A stretch of DNA of 64,000 nt from NCBI GenBank assembly GCA_016712045.1, contig JADJRV010000012.1, positions 62,001 to 126,000 on the forward strand, read 5' to 3'. Of the stretch, positions 29,494 to 38,438 are shown piece after piece. The notes beneath the pieces are model-generated. The model was not told the DNA's origin. It saw nothing but the letters and a program-made list of their open reading frames with translations, and did not search any database. A program made the position numbers and the translations under genes. The number at the start of each line of letters is the position of its first letter. Positions within the stretch are counted from its first letter, which is position 1. Origin of the DNA: Chloracidobacterium sp. (lineage in GTDB: Bacteria; Acidobacteriota; Blastocatellia; Pyrinomonadales; Pyrinomonadaceae).

Positions 29494-30144
29494 ATGACTA
29501 AAGCAGAAATTGTAAAACAGATCGAAGATGTCGGCCTCGTGCCGGTGGTGCGGGCCTCGTCGGCGGATGAGGCGATGCAGGTGATCGAGGCGATCAAGGC
29601 CGGCGGCGTGAATGTGCTTGAGATCACGATGACGGTGCCCGGAGCCGTACGTGTGATCGAAAAGGTCGCCGACAAATACGGCAGCGAAGTGCTCGTCGGT
29701 GCCGGAACCGTGCTCGATCCTGAAACGGCCCGTGCCTGTCTGCTGGCCGGAGCGCAGTTCATCGTCAGCCCGGCGCTCAATCTCGATACGATCGCTCTAT
29801 GCCATCGCTACAGTGCCCCTATCTGTCCGGGCGTTTTGACCCCGACCGAGGTTATCACGGCTTGGAGTGCAGGCGTTGATTTCGTCAAGGTCTTCCCGTG
29901 CGGATCTGTCGGCGGTGCTAGCTATGTGAAAAATCTAAAAGGCCCTTTCCCCCAAGTCAAGATCATCCCGACTGGCGGTGTCTCGCTCACGACTGCAGCG
30001 GACTTCATCAAAGCCGGAGCGTCGGCCCTTGGTGTCGGCACCGACCTTGTCGACGTCAAAGCCATCCGCGAAGGCAACGCCCACATCGTCACCGAGCGGG
30101 CAAAGCAGTTTATCCAGATAGTCAAAGATGCCCGCGCGTCCTGA
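29494..30144 (+). CDS. kdgA: KDPG/KHG aldolase
   Basis: 216 residues, class I aldolase of the Eda family. Glu in LEITMTVPGA, GAGTVLDPE, and the Schiff-base Lys in DFVKVFPCGSVGG; phosphate loop PTGGVSLTTAADFIKAGA. It splits KDPG into pyruvate and glyceraldehyde-3-phosphate and ends the pectin pathway in this window. It has no clear Shine-Dalgarno sequence; a hairpin stands immediately upstream. Confidence 0.93.
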   Translation: MTKAEIVKQIEDVGLVPVVRASSADEAMQVIEAIKAGGVNVLEITMTVPGAVRVIEKVADKYGSEVLVGAGTVLDPETARACLLAGAQFIVSPALNLDTIALCHRYSAPICPGVLTPTEVITAWSAGVDFVKVFPCGSVGGASYVKNLKGPFPQVKIIPTGGVSLTTAADFIKAGASALGVGTDLVDVKAIREGNAHIVTERAKQFIQIVKDARAS

Positions 30145-30184
30145 GTTCTGACTTATTTTTCCGACTTTGTTGTATTTTTCCGAT

Positions 30185-30233
30185 TTGGTCCACCCTTGGT
30201 CCATCTTGGTCCACCCGGTCCGGACCGGACCAA
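30185..30233 (+). repeat. TGGTCC tandem repeat with palindromic end, copy 2
   Basis: Three units (TTGGTCCACCC, TTGGTCCATC, TTGGTCCACCC) followed by GGTCCGGACCGGACCAA. Same order as copy 1. It lies between convergent genes kdgA and the gene ending at 30285 and touches the terminator at 30234. Confidence 0.8.
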
Positions 30234-30261
30234 AAAAAGGGTGCCGTGCGGCACCCTTTTT
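30234..30261. terminator. Bidirectional terminator
   Basis: Perfect 12-base stem AAAAAGGGTGCC / GGCACCCTTTTT with loop GTGC. Runs of A and T on each side suit termination of both kdgA (+) and the reverse signalling operon ending at 30285. Confidence 0.85.
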
Positions 30262-30284
30262 CAAATAAACCTGATCATCGGGAA

Positions 30285-31360
30285 TCATTTTCCGATCATT
30301 CGAATGATCATCTTTGATTCCTGCGAGTCATTAGTCGCCGGAGCAAAATTGTAATTTTTGCTGGCGTTCTCACCGCTTTTGAGAGTGATCTTAAATGAAC
30401 CCTGTCTAACGTTGAACATCGAGGCAAATTTATTGGCCATCTTTGCCTCTTTTATGTCGCCATCGGAGGTTTCAAAAGTGTGGATGTTGTCGTCTGATTC
30501 GTAACGAACCGTATCTTTTGCAATAAAAAGCGATCCCGTACAAGTGTCAGTCATCAAGGCTCCGTGATCATGAAACACGCGAAACACGGCGCTGCCGCCG
30601 CGGTCGATAGCGAGTTTCATATACTTTTCAGCCTCGGCAAAATTCTTTTGCCCGTACAGATAACTAAACCCAAGTAACTGGTAAGCCCTTGATTCCGCAG
30701 CGTTTAAAGCGATCGCCGCTTGCAGAGTCGAGATCGAAGCCGCCACATTTTTTGCGTATCGTATTCGTTTACGGCCTTGTCCACCAGCGCGTCATAGCTA
30801 CCGCCACCACCACCGGTGTCGTTGTTACCGGCCGAGCCTTGATTGGGGTTGTTATAGTTTTTATCTAGCAACGCGATCAGAGCGGCGCTACCGCCGGCAC
30901 TCTTGATCTCGTTCTTGTCTGACGGCGTCGGCTTGAAATTAACGCCCCGGTCGCTCACATTACTGCGAACCTGCGCATCCGAAACACCGTTATTGAGCAG
31001 CGTGACGATCACGTCCTTGGTCATAGGCTGGCCCGTAAATGATTTGCCAGGAGTTGTTTTGCCTGTTTGGGCAGGCGTAGCGGCTCCGGCACGATAATTT
31101 GATTTTGCGGCAGCAATTACCTCGGGTCTGGCACCGGCACCTTTTAATTCGGCTTCGACCAGGTCAGTTACCCTAAAATCAACGCCGTTCGATTTGATCA
31201 CCGCAACGATCTCGCGGGTTTGAAGCTGTCTCGAACGTAGAACGCTAACCAGCTTTTCCTTTTTGACCGGGAGCCCCTTGTATTGGGCAAGCACGACGAG
31301 GGACGAAGACAAAACGAGTAATATTAAAACGATTTGTCGTAAAAAATTAGTGTGTTTCAT
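30285..31360 (-). CDS. Secreted protein with two helical repeats and a TPR-like region (frameshifted), paralogue A
   Basis: About 358 residues when joined. Signal peptide 1-25 (ends VVLAQ). Two copies of a short helical unit follow: LVSVLRSRQLQTREIVAVIK...GVDFRVTD...LKGAGA and VIVTLLNNGVSDAQVRSNVS...GVNFKPTP...IKSAGG. A Gly-rich linker leads to TPR-like helices (AAIALNAAESRAYQLLGFSY) and a C-terminal beta region (GSFKITLKSGENASKNY). The frame changes in the T run at 30748-30753; restoring one base gives DTQKNVAASISTLQ. Paralogue of the next gene and last of the kinase/phosphatase operon. Function unknown. Confidence 0.72.
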
Positions 31361-31372
31361 ACCGATAACATC

Positions 31373-32242
31373 CTATCTGTTGCCAATTGAATTGCGGTTG
31401 ATCAACTGCATGATCATATTTGCTTCCTGCGCAGTTCCTGTGTTGCCGGGCGTGTAATTCCAAATATCCGGCCTACCATCCTTGTATGTTTGCATGCTGA
31501 AAGCAGCCACCTTCATGTGTGCCAAGGTCGTAATCATTTTCGTTGGAGATTGGGCTAACTCAAGTCAATGAACTGAAAGCGGTTTTTGATTAGATTCGAT
31601 CGACGGACGAGGCTTTGCCGATATACAAAGTTTCAAGATGCGGCGTGCCGGAAAGGTGGTAAACCGGAAAAGCGATGCTGCCGCCGCGATCGACCGCCGA
31701 CTGACAGTTGTTTTGTGCCTCGACAAAATTCCGCATAAGAACATGGTTAGTCCAGATCAGTTTATGGGCGTCAGGCCGCGTCGGGTCGAGCTTGATGGCC
31801 CTGTTGCTGATCTCGATGACTGAGCGGGAAATTTGCGCAGCTTGATCCAAAGACGTCACTGTGGCCATTTGGCTCAAAGTGTTATACCCCTGATCAAATA
31901 ATTGGTCGTAATCCTCAGCTGTGGTTTCGATCGGTGTCGGAGCGGGCTGTTTTTGAAACGTCGGAGCACGGTAATTTGCAGTCGCGGCGCTGACGACCTC
32001 AGGCCGCGCTCCCGCACCGGAAAGCTCCCGCTTCGATGAGCGGTGACCTTAAAATCGACGCCATTCGTTTTAATAACGGCGACGATCTCGCGGGTCGAAA
32101 GCTGTTTCATCCGGATGACCTTTACCAGCTTTTCCTTTTTGACCGGATTGCCCTTATATTGGGCAAGCACACCGGTGGAAGACATCAGCAAAAAGCAGAA
32201 AGAAAGGGCCATAACGGATCGTGTGAAAATTCGGCACTTCAT
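31373..32242 (-). pseudogene. Secreted paralogue B, broken by at least three frame changes
   Basis: Starts like its neighbour (signal peptide, then QYKGNPVKKEKLVKVIRMKQ), has one helical unit instead of two, a TPR-like region (SRSVIEISNRAIKLDPTRPD, CQSAVDRGGSIAFPVYH) and a C-terminus read in other frames (KVAAFSMQTYKDGRPDIWNY, QEANMIMQLINRN) that matches the end of paralogue A. Frame changes are needed near 32035, 31600 and 31560; the stop is at 31373-31375. Either sequencing indels or real decay could explain it. Tandem duplication with the gene at 30285. Confidence 0.6.
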
Positions 32243-32258
32243 GGTCCAAAACTCCTCT

Positions 32259-33669
32259 CTAATTTCCTGTTAGCAGATCCTCAGCACTCTTCTTACCACC
32301 CTTAGGTTTTGCAGCCGGTTTTTTAGGCTGAACCGGTTTTGGGGCTCCACCCGCAGGGCTATCATCTTTTGGCTTAGACTCGATCGGCGTCAGGTCACCG
32401 GGCTGTCCGCCCTGTGACGAGCCTCCGCTATTAGAACTGGGCGGCGGTGCCGTTTGCGTGCTCGTCTGAGACTGCTGCGATTCCGGCTGCCGGGTGATAA
32501 TTTCCGGTTTTTGACTCGGTGTATTCGCTTTGGTCTCCGTGTTTGCCGGGGTCGATCCGCTGAGCAAAAAGAACGCCGGTATCGCGATCACCGCTCCGAC
32601 TAGAATAAGCACGACGAGACCGGCTCCGACGTAATGAACAGCCGTTAGCTTGCTAAAGAATGATGCTGCAGCAGCCGTACCCTGACCAACCGCCGTTTCA
32701 CCAACAGTTCCAAGCCGTGTCGCCTTAAGCCCAGAAGCGGAGGCTGTGACTGGCTCACCCAGCCGAGTTGCTTTCAAGCCGGCAGCAGCAGCTGGTGGTT
32801 GGGCGGGTTGCCGCTTTTTTGAACATCCCCGTCGCACCGTGCATCTGTCCGTCGCTGCTAAATCCGGCCTCAAGCAAAGTTTCACGAAAATCACCGCCTG
32901 ATTGAAACCGGTCATCTGGATTTTTTTGTATCGCCCGCAAGATCGCTGCCTCGACGGCCTCTGGGATAGCCGGATTGATCTCACGCGGCGGTGTCGGCAT
33001 CATTTCAGTCTGCGCTTTCATCAGCTCAAACTCATTCTCAGTCTGAAATGGTAGCCGCCCGGTCAACACTTCGTAAAGCATCATCCCAAGTGCGTAAATA
33101 TCAGACCGGCCGTCGGTTTCAAGACCCTTGACTTGCTCAGGGGCCATGTATTCGAGCGTGCCGATGATGTTGCCGGCACGCGTCATGCGGGCACTGCCAA
33201 GGAGACGGGCGATACCAAAATCAAGCACCTTAAGCGTGCCTTTTTCGGTGAGCATCATATTTGCCGGTTTGATGTCGCGGTGGACAATACCCAACTCATG
33301 GGCGTGATCGATGCCATCAAGCACTTGGCAAAATACGGGGATCGCCTCTTCGGCTGGCAATGCTCCCCGCTTTTGCATGATGCTGTCGAGCGTCTCACCG
33401 CGAACAAACTCGAGAACCATGTATAGTTCGTCGCCCTGGCGAAACATCGAATAAAGCGTCGCAATATTTGGATGGTTGAGCTTGGCAAGCGTTACGGCTT
33501 CAGTGCGAAAGCGTTCGACGACCGAAGTCTGGCTGGCAAGCTCAGGGCGCAGAGCCTTGATTGCGACCTCACGGTCGAGCATCGTATCGACGCCTTTATA
33601 AACGGCTCCCATGCCGCCCTCACCGAGCTTTTCCTCGATCTTGTAATTACCTACTATTTGTCCGATCAT
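32259..33669 (-). CDS. Membrane Ser/Thr protein kinase (frameshifted)
   Basis: About 470 residues when joined. Complete Hanks-type kinase domain (about 8-270): GEGGMGAVYKG, catalytic Lys in VAIKALRPE, HRDIKPANMM, LDFGIAR, YMAPEQ. A linker with two copies of GLKATRLG is followed by one membrane helix (VGAGLVVLILVGAVIAIPAF) and a Pro/Ser-rich extracytoplasmic tail of about 110 residues. The frame changes at the T run 32815-32820. It begins 3 bases after the PP2C phosphatase, its likely antagonist. Confidence 0.87.
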
Positions 33670-33672
33670 GGC

Positions 33673-34521
33673 TTAGACTAACGCCTCCACTTCTCTTGTG
33701 ACGCGGACATTACCGCTTGATTCCATAACTGCTTCGGCCCCGATACGCACTATCCCTGCCGTGATATTATCGTGCCCACCGTTATTTTTTGCCTCGGCGA
33801 TCAGACGCTCACAAGCGTCGTGGGCGTTGGCTTCGGATCTGAGAATTGCCTCGATTTCTGAATCTTCGAGCATATCACTTAACCCGTCTGAGCAAAGCAA
33901 AAACAGATCGCCGTTTTCGACCGCAAAGGGCTCTGAAACCTCGACCTCGACCGAACTTTGAGTGCCGACGGCACGCAGGATGACGTTTTTATCTTCGTGT
34001 TCGCGGGCCTCTTCCATTGAGATAACGCCGTGCTTGACCATTTCCATCACCTGAGAATGGTCGAGGGTCAGCATCTCTAAGTGATTGTCACGAAAGCGAT
34101 AAAGTCGGCTGTCGCCCACGTGTGCCGAGATCGCTGTGTCGCCAAGCAAAGCCAAAGCTATAACGGTCGTACCCATTCCAAAATATTGCTCGTCGCTGGT
34201 CGATGCCTGAAAGATCGCCGCATTTGCCTGCTCGATGGCCTCTCTCAGTGCCTCTCCCGCCGGCACCTGTGCATCGGCGTAATAAAATTCGCTTATTAGT
34301 TCGACGGCCATCTGCGACGCTACCTCGCCGGAGGCGTGTCCGCCCATGCCGTCGGCAACAATGGTCAGCGTTCCTTTGCTGAGCCGTGTCACATCATCGG
34401 CTGGGCTGATGTGCCGTCCGCTGTCTTCGTTCGCCTCGCGCACACAACCTGGATCGGTCTGGATGCTGGCGATCACCTTTCTTGCCCCTTCGGTAATATC
34501 TATCTTTCTGGTTTCTAGCAT
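33673..34521 (-). CDS. PP2C-type Ser/Thr protein phosphatase
   Basis: 282 residues, PPM family. Metal-binding motifs in order: VREANEDSG, VADGMGGHASGEVAS, GMGTTV, AHVGDSRLYRF, LCSDGLSDML and GGHDNITAGIV. All catalytic Asp residues are present. It removes phosphate from Ser/Thr residues and lies between two kinases in one operon, 20 bases after the upstream kinase. Confidence 0.92.
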   Translation of the reverse strand: MLETRKIDITEGARKVIASIQTDPGCVREANEDSGRHISPADDVTRLSKGTLTIVADGMGGHASGEVASQMAVELISEFYYADAQVPAGEALREAIEQANAAIFQASTSDEQYFGMGTTVIALALLGDTAISAHVGDSRLYRFRDNHLEMLTLDHSQVMEMVKHGVISMEEAREHEDKNVILRAVGTQSSVEVEVSEPFAVENGDLFLLCSDGLSDMLEDSEIEAILRSEANAHDACERLIAEAKNNGGHDNITAGIVRIGAEAVMESSGNVRVTREVEALV

Positions 34522-34541
34522 TTCTTAGTAGATCTATTTCC

Positions 34542-35901
34542 TTAACTCTTTGGCTTTAGTGAAAAGGTAAAAACCTTTTTGCCGCTTCCGGCCTCTATCT
34601 GCACATTTTTATCTTCAAAACTCTCACGTCGGAGCGTTAGGTTCGGCTTTTCGCCGGCGTTGACATCCATTTCAAACGGCGTTGTGCCGAGGACCTGACC
34701 GTTCTGAACCACCTGGGCCTTTCCTCGTCAACGTCTATCCGAATACGCACCTTCCCGCCTTTAAGATCGGCCGTTTGCGGCGAAACGCCGTTCGCTGCGG
34801 GTCGCTGAGGTGATGTATTCGCCGTATTTGTACCAGTCGATCCGCTATATGCCCACAAACCGATACCGACAACGGCAACAATAAATAGCAGTAATACTCC
34901 GGCTCCAGCCGCGACAATAACCGTCGGGAAACTCCTTGTTTCCTCTGTTTTCGGGCGATAAGCCGGAGGTGTTTCACCATATTCCGCCTCAGCCGAGACC
35001 GGTGTTGGTGCCGGCGCTGGTGCCTTAAACCCAAAAGCCTGTTTTATGGTCGCTCCAACCTGTGTAGAACCCGACTCTCTGTGGCCGAGCGTCGCGCGCA
35101 CCGCTTTTAGCAATTCGTCAGCCGTTTGATAGCGGCCATGAGGCTCCTTTTTTTCAAACACCTCTTAATGATGTTAGAAACCTCACGCGGGATGCCGGGA
35201 TTTATCTGCTCAGGCGGCGTAAATTGGGCATTCGTGATCTGCAATACAAGCCCGCCGAGAGTTTCTCCGTTGAACGGCAGCTTTCCGGTCAGCATTTCAT
35301 AAAGCAAAACGCCGAGAGCCCAGACATCCGCCGCCGCCGTGGCCTTTTCGCCGCTGAGTTGCTCAGGCGACAGATAGTTGGGCGTCCGATCACGCCGCCC
35401 GTTCGGGTCAAGCCGTGGCTGCCTGTCGCTTTTGCAATTCCAAAATCGAGCAGCTTCGCTTTTCCGGCGGCTGTAAGTTTAATATTCTGAGCCTTGATGT
35501 CCCTGTGGACAATACCGTTTTGATGTATGTATCCTACTGCCACACACTGAAGCAAAAACCTCAAGCGACTCATTGATCGAAAATGCACGCCGAGCGACAA
35601 GGTCGTCGAGACTCTCGCCATCGACAAACTCCATAAATATCAGCAGCTCGTTGCCCTGTTCCTGAAAGTCGTAAAGAGCCGCGATATTTGGGTGGTGCAG
35701 ACTTGCCTGTAAGCGCGCTTCGTTAAAAAACCGCGTCTTAAAACTCTCGTCCGAAACATTAGAATGCAATATCTTGATCGCCGCCGGACGGCCAAGCTTT
35801 TCGTGAACGCCAAGATAGACCTCGCCCATGCCGCCCTCACCGAGAAAACTCGTGACGCGGTATTCGCCTATCATTTCGTTGACCTGAAAACGCTTATTCA
35901 T
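34542..35901 (-). pseudogene. Membrane Ser/Thr kinase with C-terminal PEGA-like domain (four frameshifts)
   Basis: About 454 residues if repaired. The start is the ATG at 35901 (NKRFQVNEMIGEYRVTSFLG). The kinase motifs are all present but spread over frames: GEGGMGEVYLG, AAIKILH, VHRDIKAQNI, LDFGIAK, LSPEQ. A membrane helix (TVIVAAGAGVLLLFIVAVVG) and a short extracytoplasmic PEGA-like segment (QVLGTTPFEMDVNAGEKPN, then KVFTFSLKPKS) follow. Single bases are missing near 35550, 35385, 35148-35154 and 34720-34722, the last two in homopolymers. Motif conservation argues for sequencing error rather than a dead gene. Confidence 0.75.
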
Positions 35902-35913
35902 TTGGGCGTGAGG

Positions 35914-35953
35914 GCTTAGGCCTTTGAACCGCGCGAGATTCAAAGGCCTAAGC
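35914..35953. terminator. Perfect 15-base inverted repeat between operon genes
   Basis: GCTTAGGCCTTTGAA and its exact complement are separated by 10 bases, in the 64-base gap between the FHA-protease gene and the kinase. A T run follows only on the + strand, so as a terminator it would act on + transcripts; for the reverse operon it may attenuate or protect the mRNA. Confidence 0.55.
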
Positions 35954-35965
35954 TTCGTTTTTCAA

Positions 35966-37675
35966 TTAGTCTCCCGCAAGAAACTCTTTACCGTAACGGA
36001 TCGGGACGGCATAGGTAATCGCGTTTGCCTTATCTCCGGCAAAAAAGATACCTATCACACGTCCTTGCGTGTCAAAGACGGGGCCGCCGGAATTACCTGC
36101 ACCGGTTGATCCGGTAGCGAGCTGTATCACATCGCCCATCATACTGACGCGTTTATCGGAATTTTTCTCATCGCTGTCGCGGATGATGTTGCCGATATTC
36201 GTAGAGGTGACTGTCGGATCTGGAATAACCTTGAGTTGTGTCCCTTGGTTAAAGACATCCTTAGAAGCGATCACACCGTAGACGCGAGGGCTTGCCGCCG
36301 GATAGCCCATGATGGTGACGTTCTCACCCTTTTTTAGAGCGTCGTAGTTGTCAAACAGCTCGACCTTGGTCAATGTGCCGGGGACGTCGATCTTTATCAA
36401 AGCTACGTCGTGACGGTCCGAAACCTGTTTGAGTTGAGCCGCCATACGGCTTTCTTTACCGGCGAGGGTAACGTCGAGCGTGTCATCGACACCCTTGAGG
36501 CCGCCTTGCAGCTGCTTGCCCTCTTGCTTGGTATTGGCCGGAACCCAATCGTTTGGCGGGGGTACGAGCGATGAACTCGCAAGCTGTCCCATTGCATTGA
36601 TCACAATGCCGCGCGGCGTGGATTCCGGGAACTGGTATGTGGTCATCCACGTTGCGGCAACGTGACGATTTGTCAGGACAAAACCGTCTGTTGTGACGAT
36701 AAAGCCTGTACCTGTGTGGCGTCCGCCAATGGGGACAGAAGATTCTTTTGACTCCGTTAATAGTGGTTCGTATGTGTCGCCTACCTGCATGTAGACCGGA
36801 ACAGATCCACCGGCTGTCGGATCGATCGGCCCTTTACCAAGATTTACACCAAGCAATTTGCCTAATACTTCGCGGCTATTAGGGACAAATTGGTGATATA
36901 CCTGTGCTTGTTTTTGTGTGTCGATAAGCCTCCAAGCGACTTCGATATATACAACGGCCTTGCCGTATTTTTCGTTGACTTCGGTAGCGTTCACAACCTT
37001 ACCGTCATCGACCTTTTTCTGCAGATCAGCAGTTTTTCCGCCGAGCTCATCTTTCAACGCGGCTTCGCGTTTGCTGTAATACCAATATCCGCCACCAATT
37101 GCTGCGGCAACCAAAACAAGGACGAGCAGTCCAGCAACCGCCCCGATCGCACCAAATTTACGGCCCTGAGCCTTTTTCGTCTCGGTAACTGTCTCTGAGA
37201 TCATGCGTTCGACAGTTGCTTTTCCGACGGTTCCGGGGGCTTTACCGCCTGCGGTAGCTGTTGGCGTGGTGACCATTCGAGTCGCGGGCGGAGCAGAGGC
37301 TCCGGTCTCGACCATCCGTGTCGCTTTAGCGAAATTTTCGGGCCGCGGCTCGACGTCAAATGTAAATTCCGGGCCTCCGGGGCCAAACTGCACATTGTCG
37401 CCAATATTTAGCTTTACAGTACCGGTCACTTTTTGTTTATTGACGAACGTGCCGTTAGTGCTGTTCATATCTGTCAGCAAGAAGCCGTTCGGATTAGCGG
37501 GGTCGATTGCGATCTTGGCGTGTTCGCGTCCGACCAGGTCGTCGCGATCGGGGTCATATTTGACCGTCGCCGAAGTGTCGCGGCCAAATATCAGCTCGCT
37601 GTGATGTTTAATTGCAAACTCCTCGACCTGATTCGCTTTAGAACCGCTCAGGTGTTTGATTAGCATTCGTTCCAT
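35966..37675 (-). CDS. FHA-domain membrane protein with extracytoplasmic HtrA/trypsin-like protease
   Basis: 569 residues. FHA domain at about 25-105 (FGRDTSATV, GREHAKIAI, MNSTNGTFVN), which binds phosphothreonine. The linker carries two ATRM motifs (KATRMVETG, PATRMVTTP). One membrane helix (about 178-200, AIGAVAGLLVLVLVAAAIGG). Trypsin-fold S1C domain from about 245 with His in TNRHVAA, Asp in DRHDVALIKID and Ser in GAGNSGGPVFD. No PDZ domain is visible. It heads the reverse operon and would couple cytoplasmic phospho-signals to envelope proteolysis (inference). A clear AAAGGAG precedes the ATG. Confidence 0.88.
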   Translation of the reverse strand: MERMLIKHLSGSKANQVEEFAIKHHSELIFGRDTSATVKYDPDRDDLVGREHAKIAIDPANPNGFLLTDMNSTNGTFVNKQKVTGTVKLNIGDNVQFGPGGPEFTFDVEPRPENFAKATRMVETGASAPPATRMVTTPTATAGGKAPGTVGKATVERMISETVTETKKAQGRKFGAIGAVAGLLVLVLVAAAIGGGYWYYSKREAALKDELGGKTADLQKKVDDGKVVNATEVNEKYGKAVVYIEVAWRLIDTQKQAQVYHQFVPNSREVLGKLLGVNLGKGPIDPTAGGSVPVYMQVGDTYEPLLTESKESSVPIGGRHTGTGFIVTTDGFVLTNRHVAATWMTTYQFPESTPRGIVINAMGQLASSSLVPPPNDWVPANTKQEGKQLQGGLKGVDDTLDVTLAGKESRMAAQLKQVSDRHDVALIKIDVPGTLTKVELFDNYDALKKGENVTIMGYPAASPRVYGVIASKDVFNQGTQLKVIPDPTVTSTNIGNIIRDSDEKNSDKRVSMMGDVIQLATGSTGAGNSGGPVFDTQGRVIGIFFAGDKANAITYAVPIRYGKEFLAGD

Positions 37676-37790
37676 ATATGTGCTCCTTTGTCTAATTTCT
37701 GACTGATAATGCGGTCTGACGAATAGGCAGTTTTGACCTGCATTTATCCGTCGATAAAACCTGTTGAATTAAGTAAGATTTTGGCTCTTG

Positions 37791-37796
37791 ATTATA
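37791..37796 (-). promoter_or_regulatory. Candidate -10 element for the signalling operon
   Basis: A perfect TATAAT on the minus strand, 116 bases upstream of the FHA-protease start. No convincing -35 box is found at the right distance. It lies in the 201-base divergent region shared with the ECF sigma gene, so control may be linked. Confidence 0.4.
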
Positions 37797-37876
37797 ACGC
37801 AATATTTTTGATCACAATAGCTCAAAAAATGATTTGCGCGTAAAATAAATACTCGATTCGTTATCTCTACAGGTTT

Positions 37877-38434
37877 ATGAACGACACGCCCGAAACGCGG
37901 GAGTTTGGCCTGGCGGCAAATATGCATCTCGACGAGGTTTATCCTGAGGTGTACGGCGAGCTGCGCCGTCTGGCTCAGTTTTATATGCGTCAGGAGCGGT
38001 CAAATCATACGCTACAGCCGACAGCACTTGTTCACGAGACATATTTGAGACTTGCCCAACAGGAAAAGGATGCGTTTCTCAACCGCACTCAGTTCCTGGG
38101 TATCGCCGCCAACATGATGCGGCGGATATTGGTAAATCACGCCGTCAAACGCAACCGACAAAAACGCGAAGGTGCATATTTGCAAGTCACGCTCGACCGT
38201 GCTGTCGATGTATTTAGCGAAGGGGCATTAAACCTGCTCGAACTCGAAGAAGCTCTGAAAGAGCTCGCTCTGCTCGATACGCGTCAGGAACGGATATTTG
38301 AACTGAGATTTTTTGGTGGCCTGACGATCGAAGAGATAGGCGAGGTTTTAGAGATCTCGCCCGCGACCGTAAAACGCGAATGGACGACCGCCAAGCTTTA
38401 CTTGCAGCGGGCGTTATTTGGCAAAGATCGATAA
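37877..38434 (+). CDS. ECF-subfamily RNA polymerase sigma factor
   Basis: 185 residues. Region 2 at about 18-95 (VYPEVYGELRRLAQFYM, LVHETYLRL, FLGIAANMMRRILVNHA) and region 4 at about 130-180 (LALLDTRQERIFELRFFGGL, then TIEEIGEVLEISPATVKREW). This is the ECF type found with Ser/Thr kinases in Acidobacteria and Planctomycetes. The kinase-TPR gene starts 4 bases after its stop, so the kinase may control the sigma factor by phosphorylation (inference from known pairings). Confidence 0.9.
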   Translation: MNDTPETREFGLAANMHLDEVYPEVYGELRRLAQFYMRQERSNHTLQPTALVHETYLRLAQQEKDAFLNRTQFLGIAANMMRRILVNHAVKRNRQKREGAYLQVTLDRAVDVFSEGALNLLELEEALKELALLDTRQERIFELRFFGGLTIEEIGEVLEISPATVKREWTTAKLYLQRALFGKDR

Positions 38435-38438
38435 AAAT

